A DNA stretch of 5,321 bases from Patescibacteria group bacterium (lineage in GTDB: Bacteria > Patescibacteriota > Minisyncoccia > Minisyncoccales > JAHIOY01), in NCBI GenBank assembly GCA_018894495.1, contig JAHIOY010000136.1, positions 1 to 5,321 of the forward strand. Reading direction: 5' to 3'. This document shows positions 1 to 4,906 of the stretch, piece by piece. How positions within the stretch are numbered: position 1 is the first letter of the stretch; each line of letters begins with the position of its first letter. A program made the translations under genes and the position numbers. Under the pieces are notes generated by a model. It worked only from the letters and a program-made list of their open reading frames with translations, did no database searches and was not told the origin of the DNA.

Positions 1-2079
1 AAAGACCTTTCAAAAGTTAAAGCCGAGATTGGAGATGTAATAAAAATCAAAAGCGAAAAGCGAAAAACGAAAAACGAGGCGGTGGCGAAAGTAATGCCCG
101 CTTTTGAGGAAATGAGGGGTAAAGGCATTCTCCAAATGGACGGGATATTGAGAGAAAATACTGAGGTGGGTTTGGGCGAAAAGGTGAGTATTGAAAAAAT
201 TGGAATAAATCCGGCTTCAACCATAGTTTTAAAACCATTAGCTTCGGAAAGTTCTTTTAAAGAAACCGATAGCGAGTATCTTGCTCAAATATTGGATGGC
301 ACCCCAGTTATAAAAGGAAATAAAATTAGGGCAACTTTATTTGGAACTAAATTTCAGGATTTTGAAGTTGAAGATACGGACCCGGATGGAGCGGTTTTAA
401 TAAATTCCGGAACCGCAATCAAAATAAAGGGAGCAGCCAAAGAAAAAAGAGGAATAGGAATTACCTACGAGGATATTGGCGGACTTAAAAAGGAAATTGG
501 CAAAATTAGAGAAATGATTGAACTTCCTTTAAAATATCCTGAGGTCTTTGAAAGATTAGGGATTGAGGCCCCAAAGGGGGTTTTACTTTACGGTCCCCCA
601 GGTTGCGGCAAAACCTTAATTGCCAAAGCCGTTGCCAATGAGACAGACGCTTATTTTACTGCTATTTCGGGTCCGGAAATTATAGGAAAATTTTATGGCG
701 AATCGGAGGGACGGCTTCGGGAAGTGTTTGAAGAAGCAAAATCCAATGCCCCGGCTATTTTAGTAATTGATGAAATCGATGCTATTGCTCCTAAAAGAGA
801 AGAGATGGGAGGAGAGAAACAGGTAGAACGTCGCGTGGTCGCCCAGTTGCTCGCGCTGATGGATGGATTAGAATCAAGAGGTAATTTAGTGGTCATTGGG
901 CTAACTAACATTCCAAATACTTTAGACCCGGCGCTGCGAAGACCAGGAAGATTTGATAGGGAAATTTCAATTCCCATTCCTGATAAAAATGGGAGAAAGG
1001 GGATATTGGAAATTCATACTCGGGGCATGCCACTAGCAAAAGACGTTGACTTAGATAAATTAGCTGAGATTACTCACGGATTTGTGGGAGCGGATTTGGA
1101 AGCTTTGGCCAGAGAAGCGGCCATGTCATCTTTGCGAGAAATTATGCCGGAGATTGAGTTTGAGAAAGAATATATCCCTTACAAGAAACTTTTGGGACTT
1201 GAGGTTACTATGGATCATTTCCGCGAGGCGTTAAAAGAAGTTGAACCCTCGGCTCTAAGAGAGGTCTTTACTGAAATTCCTGATGTCAAATGGGAAGATG
1301 TCGGAGGACTAGAGGATATAAAAGAGATTTTGAAAGAGACAATTGAGTGGCCATTAAAATATTCAGAACTTTTTGAAAAAGCCAAAACCAAGCCGCCAAA
1401 GGGAATATTAGTTTACGGAGTGCCCGGGACAGGGAAAACTTTATTAGCCAAAGCTGTTGCTTCTCAGTGCGGAGTAAATTTCATTTCAGTAAAAGGGCCG
1501 GCTTTAATGTCAAAATGGATTGGCGAAGCAGAAAGAGGTGTTCGTGAAGTTTTCAAAAAGGCTAAGCAGTCATCTCCTTGTATTATTGTATTCGATGAAA
1601 TTGAAAGTTTGGTTCCAAGGCGAGACATTGAAGAGGCGTCGGGAGTGAGCCAAAGAGTGGTTGGTCAGTTTCTCTCAGAAATGGATGGATTAGAAGAGTT
1701 AAAAGGAGTGGTGGTGATTGGCACGACTAACAGGTTGGATTTAGTTGATCCAGCCCTGCTTAGGGCTGGAAGGTTTGATTTCCTTTTAGAGCTTCCAAAA
1801 CCCGATGAGAAAACAAGATTTGAGATATTTAAAATTCATACCAGAGGGAAACCATTAGCCGAAGATGCTTGCCCCGTTAGAAATCGCATTTCTAATGGGG
1901 TAGATTTAAAAAATTTGGCAAAAGAAACCGAGGGACTAACCGGCGCTGACATAGAAGCTATTTGCCAAAAGGCCTCAATGTTAGCAATAAGAGAATTCGT
2001 GGAATTAAGTAACCCTTCACCTGATTATAAGAAATTTAAAATCAAAGCAAAACATTTTAAAATAGCAATGGGAAAATGA
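1..2079 (+). CDS. CDC48/VAT-family double AAA+ ATPase, 5' end missing
   Basis: Cytosolic AAA+ unfoldase/segregase of the CDC48/p97/VAT family, which form hexamers and thread substrates through a central pore. The frame is open from base 1 with recognisable N-domain sequence (AEIGDVIKIK, then AVAKVMPAF and RGKGILQMDGILREN), so the gene begins upstream; compared with VAT about 30 N-terminal residues are missing. In the 692 visible residues: N-domain roughly 1-150; D1 with Walker A GPPGCGKT (198-205), Walker B ILVIDEID (253-260), pore-loop GKFYGESE and RRPGRFD arginine fingers; D2 with Walker A GVPGTGKT (473-480), Walker B IIVFDEIE (528-535), pore-loop SKWIGEAE and LLRAGRFD. All catalytic motifs look intact, so both rings should be active. 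Two in-frame repeat insertions are described separately. The stop overlaps the next start by 4 bp. Its role in gas-vesicle assembly is inferred from the neighbouring GvpF/L genes; family assignment is very secure, the specific substrate unknown. Confidence 0.96.
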   Translation, partial: KDLSKVKAEIGDVIKIKSEKRKTKNEAVAKVMPAFEEMRGKGILQMDGILRENTEVGLGEKVSIEKIGINPASTIVLKPLASESSFKETDSEYLAQILDGTPVIKGNKIRATLFGTKFQDFEVEDTDPDGAVLINSGTAIKIKGAAKEKRGIGITYEDIGGLKKEIGKIREMIELPLKYPEVFERLGIEAPKGVLLYGPPGCGKTLIAKAVANETDAYFTAISGPEIIGKFYGESEGRLREVFEEAKSNAPAILVIDEIDAIAPKREEMGGEKQVERRVVAQLLALMDGLESRGNLVVIGLTNIPNTLDPALRRPGRFDREISIPIPDKNGRKGILEIHTRGMPLAKDVDLDKLAEITHGFVGADLEALAREAAMSSLREIMPEIEFEKEYIPYKKLLGLEVTMDHFREALKEVEPSALREVFTEIPDVKWEDVGGLEDIKEILKETIEWPLKYSELFEKAKTKPPKGILVYGVPGTGKTLLAKAVASQCGVNFISVKGPALMSKWIGEAERGVREVFKKAKQSSPCIIVFDEIESLVPRRDIEEASGVSQRVVGQFLSEMDGLEELKGVVVIGTTNRLDLVDPALLRAGRFDFLLELPKPDEKTRFEIFKIHTRGKPLAEDACPVRNRISNGVDLKNLAKETEGLTGADIEAICQKASMLAIREFVELSNPSPDYKKFKIKAKHFKIAMGK
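49..76 (+). repeat. Four tandem A-rich heptamers inside the ATPase N-domain
   Basis: Two copies of AAAAGCG (49-62) are followed directly by two copies of AAAAACG (63-76). They are translated in frame as a charged SEKRKTKNE stretch between IGDVIKIK and AVAKVMP. In the family these two strands of the N-domain barrel are normally joined by a short loop without such a charged run, so this looks like a repeat that expanded or inserted in a surface loop. The heptamer unit not being a multiple of three makes the preserved frame notable; the total is 28 bp, so the net insertion cannot be defined from the repeat length alone. Confidence 0.8.
1867..1899 (+). repeat. 33-bp in-frame palindromic insertion in D2 of the ATPase
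   Basis: The gene contains its own control. D1 reads RGMPLAKD-VDLDKL, while D2 reads RGKPLAED, then 11 extra residues ACPVRNRISNG, then VDLKNL. The extra 33 bp hold a near-perfect hairpin: a 13-nt left arm CCCCGTTAGAAAT (1872-1884), a 3-nt loop CGC, and a right arm ATTTCTAATGGGG (1888-1900), all paired with one G-T wobble (1876/1896). The insert lies at the start of the small helical subdomain after the ATP-binding core, at a loop between conserved segments, so the protein probably tolerates it. It resembles protein-coding palindromic elements such as the Rickettsia palindromic elements in behaviour, though no sequence relation to those is claimed. Confidence 0.88.
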
Positions 2080-2390
2080 TTGGACTTTCAATAGAAAAGA
2101 TAAAAAAAGTAGCAGAGGAATTAAAAAGGACTGGGGCAAGAGAGTTGGAAAAGGAAGAGGTGAGCCAAAAAGAAGAAACAAGAATTGTCAGAGACGACCT
2201 ATCGGACTTAACCCAAGAGCGTCTAAAATTGGAAAAAATTCTTCAAGAAATAAACAATTTAAAAGGAAGGATTTGTCAAAGGATTGGACTTATAAAGACG
2301 TTAGAAAGAGGGAAAAAGGAAATAGAAAGAACCTCCAATTTTTCAGAAGAGGCAAAAAAGAAATTAGACAATTTAAGAGGACATATATAA
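2076..2390 (+). CDS. Small charged coiled-coil protein of unknown function
   Basis: This 104-residue protein is not recognised as any named family. It is strongly helical and rich in Lys and Glu, with no signal peptide or membrane segment. Residues about 41-88 show spaced leucines and isoleucines in a heptad-like pattern (LTQERLKLEKILQEINNL and onward), suggesting a coiled coil; residues 1-40 form another charged helix. Its ATG overlaps the TGA of the CDC48-like gene as ATGA, and upstream purines (GGGAAAA) are a weak ribosome site, so translation is probably coupled to the ATPase. That coupling suggests it is an adaptor or partner of the ATPase, which is inference only. It is not convincingly GvpG or another small Gvp protein, as none of the motifs I know for those is present. 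Confidence 0.75.
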   Translation: MIGLSIEKIKKVAEELKRTGARELEKEEVSQKEETRIVRDDLSDLTQERLKLEKILQEINNLKGRICQRIGLIKTLERGKKEIERTSNFSEEAKKKLDNLRGHI

Positions 2391-2437
2391 TGACCCTTCA
2401 ATAAGTTCAGGGTCATACTGAGCCTACCGAAGTATGA
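2391..2437 (+). repeat. Two adjacent inverted copies of a 25-nt hairpin element
   Basis: The gap between the coiled-coil stop and the winged-helix start is entirely made of two hairpins. Hairpin one has arms TGACCCT (2391-2397) and AGGGTCA (2409-2415) with an 11-nt loop. Hairpin two has arms TCATACT (2413-2419) and AGTATGA (2431-2437), also with an 11-nt loop, sharing TCA with the first. Aligned after reverse-complementing one, the two 25-mers match at 15 positions, and the arm differences at positions 2/24, 4/22 and 5/21 are paired changes that keep the stems intact. The element is of the type that reads CTGAGCC...CGAAG, which I know as a common dispersed intergenic palindrome. No T-tract follows, so it is not a typical terminator. 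Confidence 0.85.
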
Positions 2438-2823
2438 ACAGTGAATTAGAAGTTCTAAAAAAAATCTGGGAAAATAATGGAGAGAATTATATCAAACTGA
2501 TTTCTAGTCAAACCGGATTTGGACCGGACTATGTTCGTTATATTTGTAAAATTCTCTCCAAAAGAGGCGAGCTCAAATCAGTTAAAAAGAAATTAGGTTG
2601 GTATAGAATCACGGCCGAAGGAAAGAAAGAATTAAAATCACGAGGGATTATTGGAGCAGAGATTTTAAGGAAAGCAGGTAAGATTAAAAAAATAGTTTTG
2701 CTTTTATCTCTGAAATTACCAAAATTCAATTTTTTAAAAAGTAAGTTAGTTACAACCAGAGAGAAAAAATTAAAATTAGGAAGAAAAATTGAAAAAGCAG
2801 TTTCTTTTTTGAGGAGGGTTTAA
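2434..2823 (+). CDS. Winged-helix DNA-binding-like protein
   Basis: A 129-residue basic protein. Residues about 3-72 fit a winged helix: helix one (ELEVLKKIWENN), a helix-turn-helix (IKLISSQTGFGPDYVRYICKIL), a third stretch (KRGELKSV) and a wing ending WYRITAEGKKELKSRG, the pattern typical of small transcriptional regulators. Residues 75-129 form a lysine-rich helical tail with a hydrophobic patch IVLLLSLKL, of unknown role; it is too short and basic to be called a membrane anchor with confidence. A stop (2419-2421) lies five codons upstream, and no other ATG, GTG or TTG is available nearby, so ATG 2434 is the likely start. This start lies in the right arm of a repeat hairpin and has no good ribosome site, implying low or controlled translation. 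It could regulate this operon; no operator was identified. Confidence 0.75.
   Translation: MNSELEVLKKIWENNGENYIKLISSQTGFGPDYVRYICKILSKRGELKSVKKKLGWYRITAEGKKELKSRGIIGAEILRKAGKIKKIVLLLSLKLPKFNFLKSKLVTTREKKLKLGRKIEKAVSFLRRV
2811..2818 (+). promoter_or_regulatory. Strong Shine-Dalgarno site for the actin-like gene
   Basis: GAGGAGGG lies inside the last codons of the winged-helix gene, 10 nt before ATG 2829. It is the only strong ribosome site in the window and fixes the start of the actin-like gene. The spacing is slightly long but usable. Confidence 0.8.
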
Positions 2824-2828
2824 AAATT

Positions 2829-3833
2829 ATGGCAAAAGAATCAACTTCAATCGGAAAGGGATTAGACATTGGGACGGTCTTTATTTATTGCGCCCAGAGA
2901 ACTGGCCCTGAAGTGACTTTTCGAATTCAACGAAATGCCTTTTTTGATATAGAATACTCTGATTTTGCCCGAGGGATATTGGAAAAAAGTAATGTTGAAT
3001 ACATTTTGAACAAAGACAAAATTTTTGTTATGGGAGAGGAAGCGATGAAGTTTGCCAATGCCTTTAGCAGGAAATTACGAAGACCGATGAGAAGTGGGGT
3101 AATTAGTCCCCAAGAAGAGGATGCCTTACTAATTGTTGAAATGTTAATAAAAAGTGTTTTGGGCTTGCCCTCGGAAAAAGAAGAAATTTGTTACTATTCT
3201 GTTCCCGGTTCTCCTATAGATGCTGACTTTGATACCATTTACCACCAAAATGTAATAAAAGGATTTTTAGAAAAATTGGGATACAGACCAAAACCTTTAA
3301 ATGAAGGGTTGGCAATAGTTTTTTCTGAATTATCGGAAGATAATTTTACTGGAATTGGAATGTCTTTTGGCGGAGGAATGACCAATGTTTGTTTAGCAAT
3401 GCTCGGGGTTCCGGTGTTTTCTTTTAGCGTTGCCAGGGCAGGAGATTGGATTGATGAGCAAGTGGCTAGGGTAACTAATCAACCGGTGAGTAAAATCACT
3501 ACTTTTAAGGAAACTTTTTTGGATTTAAGAAAAACAGAAAGCAATATGAATAAAGCAGAGCAAGCTCTCTCTATCTACTATGAGCACCTGATTGAATATG
3601 CTTTAGAGCAGATTAAAAAAGAGTTTTTAAAAACACTTCCTCAGTTAGAAGAACCCATTCCAATAGTCATTTCAGGAGGGACAGTAAAACCAGCCGGATT
3701 TCTTGAAAAGTTTAAAGAGAAACTGAAAAAAACCAATTTTCCTTTAAAGGTGAAAGAAGTAAGATTAGCTCCCCATCCTCTTTATACTGCAGCCAAGGGC
3801 GCTTTGATTGCAGCTCTTGCCGATAGAAAATAA
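2829..3833 (+). CDS. Actin/MreB-fold ATPase-like protein with altered phosphate-2 motif
   Basis: A 334-residue cytosolic protein with the motif order of the actin/MreB/Hsp70 ATPase superfamily: phosphate-1 GLDIGT (11-16), an MreB-like segment RRPMRSGVIS (84-93), connect-1 LNEGLAIVF (157-165), phosphate-2 GMSFGGGMTNV (177-187), adenosine motif ISGGTVKPAGF (281-291) and connect-2 PLYTAAKGALIAA (317-329 or so). Length matches MreB and ParM. In phosphate-2 the usual metal-coordinating Asp (DxGGGTT) is Ser179, while the Asp of phosphate-1 is kept, so it probably binds nucleotide but may hydrolyse it slowly or not at all. It lacks a DnaK-type substrate-binding domain and any FtsA-like C-terminal amphipathic helix that I can see. 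It starts 5 bp after the winged-helix stop and ends 11 bp before GvpF/L, so it belongs to the same operon. Whether it forms filaments is unknown. Superfamily is secure; subfamily is not. Confidence 0.85.
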   Translation: MAKESTSIGKGLDIGTVFIYCAQRTGPEVTFRIQRNAFFDIEYSDFARGILEKSNVEYILNKDKIFVMGEEAMKFANAFSRKLRRPMRSGVISPQEEDALLIVEMLIKSVLGLPSEKEEICYYSVPGSPIDADFDTIYHQNVIKGFLEKLGYRPKPLNEGLAIVFSELSEDNFTGIGMSFGGGMTNVCLAMLGVPVFSFSVARAGDWIDEQVARVTNQPVSKITTFKETFLDLRKTESNMNKAEQALSIYYEHLIEYALEQIKKEFLKTLPQLEEPIPIVISGGTVKPAGFLEKFKEKLKKTNFPLKVKEVRLAPHPLYTAAKGALIAALADRK

Positions 3834-3844
3834 CAATTGTTTTT

Positions 3845-4903
3845 ATGGAGGAAGGTAAATACATATATTGTATAATCCAGGGAAATGAAAATCGAAGTTG
3901 GGGCCAGATTGGAATAAACAATCAAAAAGTAAATCTTGTTCATTACAAAGACATATCAGCCGTTGTCTCTAATACTCCAGTCATTAATTTTGACCGTTTA
4001 GATAAAGAAGAGCTGGTAAAATATGTTGCCAGCCATCAGGAAGTGAATGAAAAAGCAATGAAGGAATATGACGTTGTACCAATGACATTTGGAATTATTG
4101 CCCCATCGGTTTCTGAGGTGGCGCGTATTTTAGAAAAGGCCTATCTTCAATTCAAAACGGCTTTAAAAAATATAACTGGCAAAGCAGAATTTGTAGTTCA
4201 GGTGTGGTGGAATCCCCAAAAAATTCTTGAAGAATTAGCCAATACCAATCCAGAAATCCGGAGATTGAAACAGGAAGTGGCTTTAAAGGTAAATATTTTG
4301 GGAATACCAACGAGGTTGAAATTAGGAAAGTTGATACAGAAAGAAACAGAAATTCAAAGACAAACTTTTATTAATGATGTTCAGGCATTGCTCAGAGACG
4401 TGTCCCTTGATTCCACTTCAAATAAGTTAATTGATAAGGAGATGCTCGCTAATCTTTCTCTCTTAATAGAAAAAGCTAAAGAATCCGAATTAGATAAAAA
4501 AATGCAAGAACTCGGGAAAAAATATGAAGGAAAATTAAGATTTAAATATATTGGTCCTATGCCGTCCTACAGTTTTGTGAAAATTAATCTTGGACTCGGT
4601 AATTTTGAGCTGTTAAATGAAGCAAGAAAACTATTGGGATTGGCAGAAGAAGTTTCTTTCGACGAGATTAAAAGGGCTTATTATGAACTTTCGCACCGAT
4701 ACCATCCAGATAGATTTCAAGGCAATGAAGAGCAAATGAAAAAAATAGCCCAAGCCCACCGGCTTTTAGAAAATTATTGCGAGAGTTGCGATGAATTCTC
4801 GCCCTCCCAAATTTTGCGCAGCAAAACTTGGGAGGGTAAAGGAAAAATCGAAAAATACTCCCTTAAAAAAGAAGACGTTGAAAATTCAATAATGATAAAA
4901 TAA
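3845..4903 (+). CDS. GvpF/GvpL-family gas vesicle protein fused to a J-domain
   Basis: GvpF/L proteins are accessory proteins for gas-vesicle formation, thought to bind the shell protein GvpA and limit its aggregation. Visible family marks over residues 1-245: GKYIYCII at the start, ASHQEVNEKAM (62-72), VVPMTFG (77-83), KAEFVVQVWW (113-122) and GPMPSYSFV (237-245), the counterpart of the usual GPWPPYxF. Residues about 258-311 form a J-domain (ARKLLGL, IKRAYYELSHRYHPDRF) with an intact HPD triad at 287-289, needed in this family to stimulate an Hsp70. The last segment KYSLKKEDVENSIMI follows a palindromic insertion. At 352 residues it is longer than ordinary GvpF/L, as the fusion explains. The start is set by homology with MxxGKYxY; it has no upstream Shine-Dalgarno, and GGAGG occurs just after the ATG. 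Cytosolic. F versus L cannot be decided, so no symbol is given. Confidence 0.93.
   Translation: MEEGKYIYCIIQGNENRSWGQIGINNQKVNLVHYKDISAVVSNTPVINFDRLDKEELVKYVASHQEVNEKAMKEYDVVPMTFGIIAPSVSEVARILEKAYLQFKTALKNITGKAEFVVQVWWNPQKILEELANTNPEIRRLKQEVALKVNILGIPTRLKLGKLIQKETEIQRQTFINDVQALLRDVSLDSTSNKLIDKEMLANLSLLIEKAKESELDKKMQELGKKYEGKLRFKYIGPMPSYSFVKINLGLGNFELLNEARKLLGLAEEVSFDEIKRAYYELSHRYHPDRFQGNEEQMKKIAQAHRLLENYCESCDEFSPSQILRSKTWEGKGKIEKYSLKKEDVENSIMIK
4802..4836 (+). repeat. In-frame palindrome near the 3' end of the GvpF/L-J gene
   Basis: A left arm of 16 nt, CCCTCCCAAATTTTGC (4802-4817), a 3-nt loop GCA and a right arm GCAAAACTTGGGAGGG (4821-4836) pair at 15 of 16 positions, with one A/C mismatch (4811/4827). 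It is translated in frame as PSQILRSKTWEG between the end of the J-domain (HRLLENYCESC) and the terminal KYSLKKEDVENSIM segment. The GC-rich arms stand out from the AT-rich surroundings. Like the D2 insertion, it has long arms, a three-base loop and intact reading frame. It is not a terminator, since the gene continues for 67 bases and no T-tract follows. Confidence 0.87.
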
Positions 4904-4906
4904 TTT

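Noticed and set aside
82..84. GTG as the start codon of the CDC48-like gene
   Set aside because: The frame is open back to base 1 and the codons before it encode recognisable N-domain sequence (AEIGDVIKIK), so this is an internal valine.
47..238. Reverse-strand open frame of 63 codons
   Set aside because: It lies opposite the CDC48-like N-domain, shows low-complexity Phe/Pro/Ser composition and has no recognisable motif.
693..977. Reverse-strand open frame of 94 codons
   Set aside because: It is antisense to the highly conserved D1 ATPase core; its serine-rich product is what the complement of that sequence would give.
1..2079. Assignment of the ATPase as GvpN
   Set aside because: GvpN is a single-ring MoxR-type AAA+ protein; this one has a CDC48 N-domain and two classical AAA domains.
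2076..2390. Assignment of the coiled-coil protein as GvpG or another small gas-vesicle protein
   Set aside because: Only general charged-helix character is shared; no diagnostic motif is visible, so the name would be a guess from context.
2391..2437. Rho-independent terminator between the coiled-coil and winged-helix genes
   Set aside because: Both hairpins have 11-nt loops and neither is followed by a T-run; the sequence matches a repeat-element pair better.
2538..2729. Reverse-strand open frame of 63 codons
   Set aside because: It lies fully inside the winged-helix gene on the other strand, with no ribosome site or family resemblance.
2829..3833. Assignment of the actin-like protein as MreB, ParM or DnaK
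   Set aside because: The superfamily motifs are present but Ser179 in phosphate-2, the absence of a DnaK substrate domain and overall divergence prevent a safe subfamily name.
3712..3921. Reverse-strand open frame spanning the actin-like/GvpF-L junction
   Set aside because: It overlaps two well-supported genes and its product has no recognisable features.
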